A stretch of DNA of 45,193 bases from Planctomycetota bacterium (GTDB taxonomy: Bacteria; Planctomycetota; UBA1135), in assembly GCA_030748415.1 (NCBI GenBank), contig JASMMA010000009.1, forward strand, positions 1 through 45,193. Reading direction: 5' to 3'. The position numbers and the translations under genes are program-made. The stretch's first letter is position 1. Each line of letters opens with the position of its first letter. The notes under the pieces are model-generated. The model saw only the letters and a program-made list of their open reading frames with translations. It made no database searches and was not told where the DNA came from. Shown here piece after piece: positions 1-7,512 of the stretch.

Positions 1-14
1 GGAATTGCTGCGGT

Positions 15-40
15 GGAAGTTTTTCCGACTTCCTTTTTTT
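15..40 (+). terminator. Intrinsic terminator of a gene left of the window
   Basis: A six-base stem GGAAGT (15-20) / ACTTCC (28-33) with a seven-base loop is followed at once by seven T residues (34-40). This is the layout of a rho-independent terminator read on the plus strand. No plus-strand gene in the window ends before it, so it probably serves a gene that ends left of base 1. That gene would converge on folD. The minus-strand side has no T run, so it is unlikely to end folD. Confidence 0.6.
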
Positions 41-74
41 GTCACTTTGTGACCCAGCCGATTGTGTCAGTGTC

Positions 75-923
75 CTATTTGTTTCCCCATGCGGCATCCA
101 ATGTGTTGGAAAGGAGCATGGCAATTGTCATGGGGCCTACGCCACCAGGAACAGGGGTAATCCATGACGCTCGCTCGGAAGCCTTTTCGAAATCCACATC
201 TCCAGTAAGGGAGCCATCCTCTAGCCGGTTGATGCCCACATCAATCACAACAGCGCCCTCCTTAATCCACTGCCCTTGAACCAGGTGAGCACGACCAACA
301 GCTGCAATTAGAACATCAGCGGCCCGAACTTCGGCCGCGAGATCGGCTGTGCGGGAATGGCAAATGGAAACAGTCGCATGTTTTTCCAGCAGCATAAGTG
401 CAATGGGCTTCCCTACGATATTGGAGCGGCCAACAACAACTGCCTTTTTCCCATTAAGGTCAACTCCGGAAGCCTCAATCAGGCTCATGATGCCAAGGGG
501 AGTGCAGGGGCGCAGAGACTGCTTGCCCTGCATGAGGGCGCCTTGGTTCATGGGGTGGAAACCGTCGGCATCCTTTAAAGGAGAAACTGCCTGAAGAACG
601 GCCGCCTCATCGAGGCCCTTCGGTAGTGGGAGTTGAACCAGAATCCCATGAACTTCAGGGTTCGTATTCAGTTCGTCGATTTTGGAAAGGAGCTCTCCCT
701 GGGTGGTATCAGCAGGAAGTTCAATGTGAAAGTTCTGAAACCCAACCTCGTCGCAGGCACGGCGCTTGAACTTGACATAGACATGACTCGCGGGGTCGTC
801 ACCAACCAATACAGTCGCAAGGCCAGGCTGGGGGAGACCCACTTGAATGCCTTCCGCAACCCGTTCTTTCAGGTTTTGGCGGACTTGAGATGCGAGAGCT
901 TTTCCGTCTAGAATTCGGGCCAT
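75..923 (-). CDS. folD: Bifunctional methylenetetrahydrofolate dehydrogenase / cyclohydrolase FolD
   Basis: Cytosolic enzyme that interconverts 5,10-methylene-THF, 5,10-methenyl-THF and 10-formyl-THF, feeding one-carbon units to purine, thymidylate and formyl-Met synthesis. Visible family motifs are the YVKFK segment that carries the catalytic Tyr and Lys, QLPLP, the NADP-binding GRSNIVGKP, and the C-terminal PGGVGPMT. Length of 282 residues is typical. The start is placed at the ATG at 921-923 (MARILDGK), where homology begins. An upstream in-frame ATG at 948-950 would add nine residues with no family resemblance. No clear Shine-Dalgarno precedes either. It is divergent from the rhomboid gene across about 59 bases. 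purN, also in this window, uses its product 10-formyl-THF but lies in a separate operon. Confidence 0.96.
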   Translation of the reverse strand: MARILDGKALASQVRQNLKERVAEGIQVGLPQPGLATVLVGDDPASHVYVKFKRRACDEVGFQNFHIELPADTTQGELLSKIDELNTNPEVHGILVQLPLPKGLDEAAVLQAVSPLKDADGFHPMNQGALMQGKQSLRPCTPLGIMSLIEASGVDLNGKKAVVVGRSNIVGKPIALMLLEKHATVSICHSRTADLAAEVRAADVLIAAVGRAHLVQGQWIKEGAVVIDVGINRLEDGSLTGDVDFEKASERASWITPVPGGVGPMTIAMLLSNTLDAAWGNK

Positions 924-982
924 AGTTGATGAGGGGTAGGTGGGACTCATGGTTGAACATAGAATGCCGTTGCGGAACAGCC

Positions 983-1780
983 ATGACTAGTCACAACTCC
1001 CTCGTCCATCGAATCCTCATTATTTGGGTTGTGGTCTGGCTATTGGAGTCCATCTCCGGGGCCACTGGTAGCTCCTTCTTTGTTGCCCTTTTTGAATGGA
1101 ATCCAGCGCGCCTCCTTGGGGGTGACATTTCTGCGATTCCTGGTTTCCTCCTCTACGCGTTCGGGCATCAGCCATTTCCCGGCATTGGACACCTATTCTT
1201 CAACGCTTACCTCTTTTGGGCATTTGCAGGCGAGGTAGAGGCCCTCTATCGCGGGCCCCGTTTTCTCAAACTGATGGGGGCCTCAATCCTGGCCGGAGCT
1301 CTTAGCCAGTTTGTGCTTTACCTTCTGTTCGCAGGAACATACTCAGTTCCGGTCACGGGTGGCTCCGGGATGGTGATGACTGCTTTGGCAGTTCAAGCAG
1401 CGGTCTATCCCGACCGCATTTTGTCCCTTATTCTCTTCCGGTGCCGCCTTATCAACTTCTTCCTCGCCCTTCTACTCCTAGATATCTTGGGATTCTTGTA
1501 TTCCATCGCAGGGCAAGGCGGGGGAATCGCGACCCATGTTCACCTAGCTGGCGCTGCCGTGGGTTGGTGGTGGGCTGGCGGCCACCAGCATGCCCCCAAA
1601 TGGTGGGTTTCATGGCGCTCTGGCCGAGCTCAGAAAAAGCGAGAACAGCACCACCAACGGAACAGGAACGAAGACTTGGAATTGGATCGCATTCTGGCAA
1701 AAATCTCCGAACAAGGCCTTCCTTCCCTTACCGACCAAGAGCGCTCATTCCTTGAGGAAAGGTCACGGAAACGAGGCTAA
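983..1780 (+). CDS. Rhomboid-family intramembrane serine protease with DUF6576-like tail
   Basis: Multi-pass membrane protein of 265 residues, predicted to cut substrates inside the inner membrane. From the ATG at 983, the rhomboid signature residues can be placed at H70 and N74 (HLFFNAYLF), the nucleophile S128 in GGSGM, and the general base H187 in HVHLAGAAVG. The expected H, N, S and H are therefore present, and activity is likely. The last 30 or so residues (DRILAKISEQGLPSLT and on) resemble the DUF6576 module found at the C terminus of many rhomboids from Planctomycetes and Bacteroidetes. A longer frame from 926 would run closer to folD and adds a non-hydrophobic leader; I prefer 983. 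The substrate is unknown. It sits nine bases before the next gene and may be cotranscribed with it. Confidence 0.85.
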   Translation: MTSHNSLVHRILIIWVVVWLLESISGATGSSFFVALFEWNPARLLGGDISAIPGFLLYAFGHQPFPGIGHLFFNAYLFWAFAGEVEALYRGPRFLKLMGASILAGALSQFVLYLLFAGTYSVPVTGGSGMVMTALAVQAAVYPDRILSLILFRCRLINFFLALLLLDILGFLYSIAGQGGGIATHVHLAGAAVGWWWAGGHQHAPKWWVSWRSGRAQKKREQHHQRNRNEDLELDRILAKISEQGLPSLTDQERSFLEERSRKRG

Positions 1781-1789
1781 AATCCCAAC

Positions 1790-3826
1790 ATGCTGGCGAC
1801 TCTCCTGCTCTTCGCTCCCCCTCTGCTTGCAGTTCCCTGCCCGAACCCCTTACCTCAGGGCGATGACCGAGTTGCAACTTTCCGCGAGGGCTTTGCTAAG
1901 GCAGTTCGTATGAAAGAGCGCGAGGACATGGACCGCTTCATGAAGCGCTACACAGAAGAGGCCATTAATGAATTTGTTGTTCAAGCCGACAACCGAGCCA
2001 GGAACCCAGGTGGCGAATTAGGGATTTGGGTGGACAACTTCGTGGAATCTTGGAATCGCACCTATCGAAATGATTTTGCAAGAAATTACGATAGATTTTT
2101 GCAATTACGTTTGCCAAGCAACCTCAGGCAAATACGCGGAGAAACAATCAACGGGCCCTATTACGAGGCCACTCTAGCCCATTTCGCTGCCCTTCAATCC
2201 CAGGATATCGAAGATTGGGTTGTGGTACGTGCACTGGCCGAAGCGTCTGAGGGTTCCTTTATTGAATGCGGCGATACCTTTTTTGCCTCTCGGGCGGTGA
2301 TGTTTCTTGGGAACTCTTTCCATCCTGATTTCACTAATGGTGAGGGCGATGCTTCCAAAGCCTTAGCTTGTTACCACCGTTTTATGGAGTACCGTGAAAA
2401 ATGCCTATTGAAACAAGATCGAAATTACAACGAGGTAAAAGGATTTATTCGTGATCTTGAGACCCGTCTTGGAATTGGTGGCGATGCTGACGAGGCCACC
2501 AAGCCTAAAAAAGTGCGCAAGGGTTCGCCCGTGCCACCCGCAGAGGGCGCCAAATGGGAAAAGATCCTCCTAGAACCAAACTTTGACTCCAAACTTGCGA
2601 AGATAACCCACTCGAACGATTGGGCCGATGACCACCGTATGTCCTGGCCGTTTTCCGGTACTGCTGGAGTAGGCTCTACTGTTAAGCTTTGGCTTTTTGA
2701 CCCACCTGTTTTTGTGAAGAGAACAGACAATAATGAATTCGTTGTAGAGGCTGGAGCAGAGCCGTCCAAGCCATTTAAGCTTAGCCTCAAACCGACCATT
2801 GTTTCTTTTAATCGACTTATTGACGATCTAAAGGTTCCTCATGCCATTGCTTTTGCTGGTGGAGCAGAGCGCGACCCGTTGCATGGACAGGAAATGAATT
2901 TCGCCCTTTCCGATAATTCTGCAACATTTTTCTTTCGGCCGGTTGCAACCCGAACTGCAAAAACACCCTTCGGGCCACTCACTATTTGGGATCTAGATTG
3001 TGATGGCCTTTTTGGCACTGCCGAAGCTCCCTTGCCTCGGGCCTATGTTGGAGTTCCGGAAGACACCTTCTTCTATCGCCACGATGCTGTCATGCTTGGA
3101 AAAAGCAAGCATTCGATTCCCTATTGCCGATGGATTTCTGACTCTAAGGGTAATTGGTACGAAATTCAGTTGATGTCACACCAGGAAGGTACCGAGGCCC
3201 AGATTCGGAAACTTGCACCTCGCCTTGGAAGTGCAAAAGTAGATTTGAAAGGAGTGAAGGGGATGAAGCTCGTGAGCTTAGTTCTTGAATCCGACTCCGG
3301 AAAAACTAAGGGACTCGTTGTGGATGTAATGGCCCAAAGACGGGAAGCCAGCTTGCCTGCAGGCCGGTACAAACTCCAAATGGGAATCCTTCGGAGCAAA
3401 AAGGGAGACGAGGAAGCGATTTTGCTACCTCCTTCCGCCCTTTCCCTCACTTGGGATATTGAGGAATCAAAGACAACTGAAATATCTCTTGGGGCTCCCT
3501 TCACTTTTGAAGTTCGCTCCCAAACAGAAGGTAATCAGTTTATTTTAGAAGGTGCCTCTTTATTTGTTCGTGGCGATTCTGGCGAACGCTATATGCGATT
3601 GGTTGGCGCCCCACTCTTTGGTGTTGAAGTCGAAGTGAAAGGAAACAAAAAAGCAGCTACCGAATTTGCCGCGTCTAACGTTAATCAAATGAACGGCAAC
3701 TTTCTATATGCCTACCAACCGCAAGACGCAATCATCCCCCTGAAGGATGGTGCGTCCCCCAAGTACCGGCTGAGCCTTGATAAACACCCTTGGTTTGGAA
3801 AAATCCAGACAGGCTGGTTGGAATAA
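1790..3826 (+). CDS. Large exported protein of unknown function (678 aa)
   Basis: I do not recognise a family. The N terminus is a hydrophobic stretch (MLATLLLFAPPLLA) that looks like a signal peptide, with probable cleavage near residue 14, so a periplasmic or surface location is likely. An in-frame TAA just upstream fixes this ATG as the first possible start. Residues about 25-225 look alpha-helical and rich in charged and aromatic residues. A lysine/proline linker lies around 235-250. The rest, about 255-678, looks beta-rich. Residues 401-406 read DLDCDG, resembling one turn of a calcium-binding loop. There is no lipobox, C-terminal sorting signal or catalytic motif that I can name. It lies between the rhomboid gene and serS, and the gap to serS is only 21 bases. 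Being an exported neighbour of a T2SS operon it might be a cargo, but nothing shows this directly. Confidence 0.8.
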   Translation: MLATLLLFAPPLLAVPCPNPLPQGDDRVATFREGFAKAVRMKEREDMDRFMKRYTEEAINEFVVQADNRARNPGGELGIWVDNFVESWNRTYRNDFARNYDRFLQLRLPSNLRQIRGETINGPYYEATLAHFAALQSQDIEDWVVVRALAEASEGSFIECGDTFFASRAVMFLGNSFHPDFTNGEGDASKALACYHRFMEYREKCLLKQDRNYNEVKGFIRDLETRLGIGGDADEATKPKKVRKGSPVPPAEGAKWEKILLEPNFDSKLAKITHSNDWADDHRMSWPFSGTAGVGSTVKLWLFDPPVFVKRTDNNEFVVEAGAEPSKPFKLSLKPTIVSFNRLIDDLKVPHAIAFAGGAERDPLHGQEMNFALSDNSATFFFRPVATRTAKTPFGPLTIWDLDCDGLFGTAEAPLPRAYVGVPEDTFFYRHDAVMLGKSKHSIPYCRWISDSKGNWYEIQLMSHQEGTEAQIRKLAPRLGSAKVDLKGVKGMKLVSLVLESDSGKTKGLVVDVMAQRREASLPAGRYKLQMGILRSKKGDEEAILLPPSALSLTWDIEESKTTEISLGAPFTFEVRSQTEGNQFILEGASLFVRGDSGERYMRLVGAPLFGVEVEVKGNKKAATEFAASNVNQMNGNFLYAYQPQDAIIPLKDGASPKYRLSLDKHPWFGKIQTGWLE

Positions 3827-3847
3827 TCCTTTAAGGAGACATGACCC

Positions 3848-5128
3848 ATGCTTGACATGAAATGGGTCCGGGAAAACCCGGACATTCTCAAAGACGCTGC
3901 AGTCCGCAAGAGGATTACAGTTGATGTTGATGCCCTTCTTAAGGTTGATGCAGAGCACCGTTCTCTGCTCTCTCAGGTCGAACAACTGCGGGCTGAACTG
4001 CGAGCTTCCTCAAAAACTCTTGGCAAGATGTCCCCTGAAGAGCGAGAGGTTGCCCTAGCCGGTCAAAAGGAGAAGAAAGCTGAACTAAAAGAGCTTGAAA
4101 GGAAGGAGCAATCCCTGAGAGAAGAAGTCCAGCGTCTGGCCCTTCTTCTTCCCATGCCACCTGCTGCTGATGTTCCTGATGGAAAAGATGATTTGGAGAA
4201 CTTGCAGCTAAGCACCAGTGGAACTGCCCCAGTATTTCCCTACGAACCTAAGTCCCATGTTGAACTGGGTGAAAAATTAGGAATTATCGACATTCCAAGA
4301 GGGGTTCGGATTGCTGGAACTCGGAATTATCTTCTCCTGGGAGATGGCGCTCGCTTAGAGCAAGCAGTTTTACAATTCTCTATTGACCATATGGCGAAGC
4401 GTGGCTTTGAGTTGGTATCAGTCCCAACCTTGGTTAAAAATGAAGCCATGGTGGGTACTGGCTACTTCCCAGGTGGCGAGGAACAGGCCTACATGTGTGA
4501 GCGTGATTCCCTTTGCTTAGTGGGCACTTCTGAAGTCTCCTTGACATCTATTCACACAGGGGAAACTTTAAACGCAGCAGATTTGCCTTTGCGTAGGATT
4601 GCCGTTTCACCCTGCTATCGGCGAGAAGCCGGTACTTACGGAAAGGACACTAAAGGGCTTTATCGAGTCCATCAATTTTGGAAGGTAGAGCAAGTTGTAG
4701 TTGGTCCTGCCGACGAAGAATGGTCTAAAGAAGAGCACCAGCGGATGCTTGCCCACGCTACCGACTTAATGGATTTATTGGAACTGCCATACCAAGTTGT
4801 AAATGTTTGCACGGGCGACCTTGGCCAAGGGCAAGTCCAAAAGTTTGATATCGAGACCTGGATGCCTAGCCGCGGGGGGTATGGGGAAACTCATTCCGCT
4901 TCCCGCTTTCACGACTTTCAGGCGCGCCGATTAAACCTTCGATACAGGCCTGAGGGCGGGGGAAAGCCTCAGTTTTGTCATACCCTGAACAATACGGTTG
5001 TGGCATCTCCAAGGGTCCTCATTGCCCTGTTGGAGAACAACCAGAACGAAGACGGGAGTGTGAATATTCCAGAGGTTCTACAGCCCTATATGGGGACGGA
5101 ACGAATCCAGCCCTCCAAAGGTTCTTAG
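3848..5128 (+). CDS. serS: Seryl-tRNA synthetase
   Basis: Class II aminoacyl-tRNA synthetase that charges tRNA-Ser (and tRNA-Sec) with serine in the cytosol. The 426 residues match the family. Residues about 30-100 form the charged coiled-coil arm that grips the long variable arm of the tRNA. TSEV lies at 227-230. Motif 2 is YRREAGTYGKDTKG from about 257, followed by HQFWKVE. Motif 3 is NNTVVASPR with Arg389 and LLENNQ after it. Motif 3 differs from the common NGSGLAVGR form but keeps the Arg. A clear AAGGAG (3833-3838) lies nine bases before the ATG. The stop codon overlaps the stop of convergent gspJ by four bases. Confidence 0.96.
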   Translation: MLDMKWVRENPDILKDAAVRKRITVDVDALLKVDAEHRSLLSQVEQLRAELRASSKTLGKMSPEEREVALAGQKEKKAELKELERKEQSLREEVQRLALLLPMPPAADVPDGKDDLENLQLSTSGTAPVFPYEPKSHVELGEKLGIIDIPRGVRIAGTRNYLLLGDGARLEQAVLQFSIDHMAKRGFELVSVPTLVKNEAMVGTGYFPGGEEQAYMCERDSLCLVGTSEVSLTSIHTGETLNAADLPLRRIAVSPCYRREAGTYGKDTKGLYRVHQFWKVEQVVVGPADEEWSKEEHQRMLAHATDLMDLLELPYQVVNVCTGDLGQGQVQKFDIETWMPSRGGYGETHSASRFHDFQARRLNLRYRPEGGGKPQFCHTLNNTVVASPRVLIALLENNQNEDGSVNIPEVLQPYMGTERIQPSKGS

Positions 5129-6012
5129 GGTTTTTTTCCGCCGCTTGTCCCGCCACCAAAGTCGCGACCGGTTCCAGCGGGGCGGTCGCCTCCCCCAAAC
5201 CCTCCGATTCCCCCAGGTCCGCCTTCTGTAGCTGGATCCTTAGCTCCATCGCTAGGAAGCCCATTTCCTTGGGATCCTGGTCCGGGGAGGGTTGGATGCA
5301 AGCGATGGCGGAAAACCCAACGAGTTGTCTCGGGAATAGTGAGGAAGTCTTCAAATTCAATTCGTGCTCGATTAGTTCCAAGAATTCCAAGGCTCTCCAA
5401 AGAACGGCGCGGGTTTAATTCAATATCAAGACGAACTTCTATGGCGTAAGGTAGGGATTCTCGCTCGGTGGAATCCCATGAATCTTCACGGTAAGGGTCT
5501 ATGCCGGGCTCAGAGTAATAACCAACATCAAAATTGATTACGCGGTCGTACAGGAGGGCGAAGAGTCCATCTTCGAAGGGCTCTTCATCGTGAAGAAAAT
5601 CTTCCCGTCGGTAAAGTTGAAGGAATTCGTCTAGGTCAGGATTACGGCGAAGGGTGTAGCCGACTTCTGTTAGCGGAGACCATACGCGGTCATTCAGTAC
5701 GGGGTCCATCATTGGAATGGTGGACCTACGATATGCCAAGAAATCGATCCGGTCTGCATCCGCTCCGCCAACATTATCATCCTTCCCAAGGAATACTCGG
5801 TGCTCAGAGGCATCGTAAACTGCAAGACGGGACAAGTCTTCACGCAGAAGTTCAAGGATTCGGGGGCCAGCGCTTTCAGTTTCAATCACATTGTGAATGG
5901 CATCAACCGCTTGTCGGGTGTAATCCAAAGAGCTCAATACACTGGTAATCACAAGGACGCTGATAAGGAGCGCGACAAGGACCTCAATCAAGGTAAAGCC
6001 AAGCCTTCTCAT
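5125..6012 (-). CDS. gspJ: Type II secretion minor pseudopilin, GspJ-like, with Gly-rich tail
   Basis: The N terminus has the type IV prepilin signal: a short basic leader MRRLG, then FTLIEVLVALLISVLV with the Glu five residues into the mature protein. The protein would be cut and N-methylated by a prepilin peptidase not encoded here, and would sit at the tip of the pseudopilus in the inner membrane and periplasm. Size (295 aa), last place in the gspG-H-I-J order and the extended globular region favour GspJ. Residues 241-295 are an unusual tail rich in Gly, Pro and Asp that I do not expect in GspJ. It starts inside the stop of gspI (ATGA overlap at 6009-6012) and its TAA overlaps the serS stop. 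Confidence 0.82.
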   Translation of the reverse strand: MRRLGFTLIEVLVALLISVLVITSVLSSLDYTRQAVDAIHNVIETESAGPRILELLREDLSRLAVYDASEHRVFLGKDDNVGGADADRIDFLAYRRSTIPMMDPVLNDRVWSPLTEVGYTLRRNPDLDEFLQLYRREDFLHDEEPFEDGLFALLYDRVINFDVGYYSEPGIDPYREDSWDSTERESLPYAIEVRLDIELNPRRSLESLGILGTNRARIEFEDFLTIPETTRWVFRHRLHPTLPGPGSQGNGLPSDGAKDPATEGGPGGIGGFGGGDRPAGTGRDFGGGTSGGKKP

Positions 6013-6539
6013 TCAATAGCCTCCGGTGCATTTGAGGGCCAAAGTTGTTGCCATAGCTCGAAATCCCTCTCGACGGCCCAGGTTGGAAGGAGAGCCTCCA
6101 AGGTGAAGGCGGTATCTTTCTCCGGATCGGAAGATGGATAAGTTGTTGTAATGAAGATTCTCGTAAGTTTGGGCTTTACTTCTTCATCTTCCTCAGTGGC
6201 ATCCTCTCTGAGAGGCAATCTCCATGCCTCTTCAGCGTCTTCTGCGGATTCAAGGTTCGCAAAGGCGCTTGCATCGCCAACGCCAACAACATAAGAAAAC
6301 TGTGGGAAGCCGTAATCGGAAAAATCTCCCGAGTACCCGTCGAAGAGGTCTTCGACTCTTGCCGCTTCAATGCGGTGAAGAAGTTGGCGGCTCATCCTGC
6401 TAGCGATGGAAAGACTCCGCGCTTCGGCTGCACGAGAAATAGAGTCATTGCGAATCTGTAATAGTAAAATCATGGCAATTGCCAAGAGCATCAAGGATGC
6501 CATTACTTCGATTAAGGAAAAGCCATTCGGTCTTTTCAT
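6009..6539 (-). CDS. gspI: Type II secretion minor pseudopilin, GspI-like
   Basis: 176 residues beginning MKRPNG then FSLIEVMASLMLLAIAMILL, a prepilin-type leader and N-terminal helix with the conserved Glu. Such minor pseudopilins cap the pseudopilus in the periplasm with GspJ (and GspK elsewhere). The assignment to GspI rests on small size and place between gspH and gspJ, so it is less secure than the pseudopilin call itself. A stretch near residues 100-125 is very acidic. Its start overlaps the gspH stop by one base (TAATG) and its end overlaps gspJ by four, which implies translational coupling through the operon. Confidence 0.8.
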   Translation of the reverse strand: MKRPNGFSLIEVMASLMLLAIAMILLLQIRNDSISRAAEARSLSIASRMSRQLLHRIEAARVEDLFDGYSGDFSDYGFPQFSYVVGVGDASAFANLESAEDAEEAWRLPLREDATEEDEEVKPKLTRIFITTTYPSSDPEKDTAFTLEALLPTWAVERDFELWQQLWPSNAPEAIE

Positions 6540-7093
6540 TAAAAATCTTGCTCCGTTACCAAAGTAGGGCCAAAGCGCCCTTGCTTGACACTAGAACCAC
6601 CAGTCAAAGCCTGAATGGTAGCGGTTAAAGCAAAATTTTCACCGGATTCATTTTCGATTTGGATGTAGATTTCTTCTGAAGAGCCGCGTTGGTCAAAAGG
6701 AAGAAAGTAGGAGCCTTCAGTGATTGTCTCGCCTGACAAACTAAGGATTGCTCCAAAGAAAACACCCGGAGGTAATTCCACCCAGTTAAGCCCTCGTTGG
6801 TCTTGAGGGTCCCGGGCTAATTGCCCATCTTTGTCATAAGGTGTCAGTATCCGGTATCGCTTTTTATCCAAGTCCAATTCAACTTGATAAACAACTCCTT
6901 TTGAAACAGCAGTTGTTCGAGCAAGGTCAATTGTGGATAGCAGTGTTCGAGCGGCAGACTCTCCTCGGCTTGCAGGCAAATAAGAATCAAGCCGAACAGT
7001 TGCAGTCGTCAGCATCAATGCAAGGATGAGCACTACAACCGATATCTCGACCAGCGTGAAGCCGGCCCGGGTCGAACCGGGCTTAGGAAACAA
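6539..7093 (-). CDS. gspH: Type II secretion minor pseudopilin, GspH-like
   Basis: 184 residues with a prepilin leader ending in RAG followed by FTLVEISVVVLILALMLTTA. The downstream ARTLLSTIDLARTTAVSKG segment matches the conserved region after the GspH helix. It should be an inner-membrane and periplasmic minor pseudopilin of the T2SS. The start is a TTG at 7091-7093, directly after the gspG stop. It is supported by an AGGAGG Shine-Dalgarno five bases upstream that lies inside the last codons of gspG. No in-frame ATG exists before the leader. There is no gap to gspG and a one-base overlap with gspI. Confidence 0.83.
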   Translation of the reverse strand: MFPKPGSTRAGFTLVEISVVVLILALMLTTATVRLDSYLPASRGESAARTLLSTIDLARTTAVSKGVVYQVELDLDKKRYRILTPYDKDGQLARDPQDQRGLNWVELPPGVFFGAILSLSGETITEGSYFLPFDQRGSSEEIYIQIENESGENFALTATIQALTGGSSVKQGRFGPTLVTEQDF

Positions 7094-7510
7094 CTATTCC
7101 TCCTCTTCGCGAGAAGAAATGTCTGCGTTTTCGCCTTCGCCACCAGGCATTCCGTCCTTGCCGTAAGAAACGATTTCAAATCCTCCATCAGGGAGCATGT
7201 CGTACACGTATTCATTTCCCCAAGGATCTGGAGGCAGACTCCCATTCAGCCAAGGTTTACCAGTGATGGCGTCGGGCTCGGTAAGTTCTTCTAGGGAGTC
7301 CGGCAGGCGAGTGTTGTTCAACTCGAACATACTTACGGAACTTACGAGGTTGGCAATTTGTTGTTCAGCGACACCCTTTTGGCTGCGAATGAAAGTGTTC
7401 CAAACATTGGGGCCAACAACCCCAATCAAGAGGCCGATGATGAGAACAACAACGAGAATTTCGATGAGGGTAAAGCCCGCTTGGCGGCCGAGTTTGTTTT
7501 TGGTTTTCAT
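7094..7510 (-). CDS. gspG: Type II secretion major pseudopilin GspG
   Basis: 138 residues, the usual GspG length. The leader MKTKNKLGRQAG is followed by FTLIEILVVVLIIGLLIGVVGP, nearly the textbook GspG helix. The C-terminal half carries the GspG core with LPDSLEELT and DPWGNEYVY, the latter being the conserved calcium and fold motif, then SYGKDGMPGG. It builds the shaft of the pseudopilus that pushes cargo through the GspD secretin. The extreme C terminus is SSREEEE, whose codons also contain the Shine-Dalgarno for gspH. Two bases separate it from gspF. Confidence 0.95.
   Translation of the reverse strand: MKTKNKLGRQAGFTLIEILVVVLIIGLLIGVVGPNVWNTFIRSQKGVAEQQIANLVSSVSMFELNNTRLPDSLEELTEPDAITGKPWLNGSLPPDPWGNEYVYDMLPDGGFEIVSYGKDGMPGGEGENADISSREEEE
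7099..7104 (-). promoter_or_regulatory. Shine-Dalgarno of gspH inside the gspG C terminus
   Basis: On the minus strand AGGAGG ends five bases before the TTG start of gspH. It lies in the GAG GAG GAA codons that encode the Glu tail of GspG. It decides the otherwise weak TTG start of gspH, since no ATG is available in that frame before the prepilin leader. Confidence 0.8.
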
Positions 7511-7512
7511 GT

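Noticed and set aside
41..53. GTCAC-TTT-GTGAC stem-loop as the folD terminator
   Set aside because: Short stem and no T run on the minus strand after it, so it does not fit a terminator for folD.
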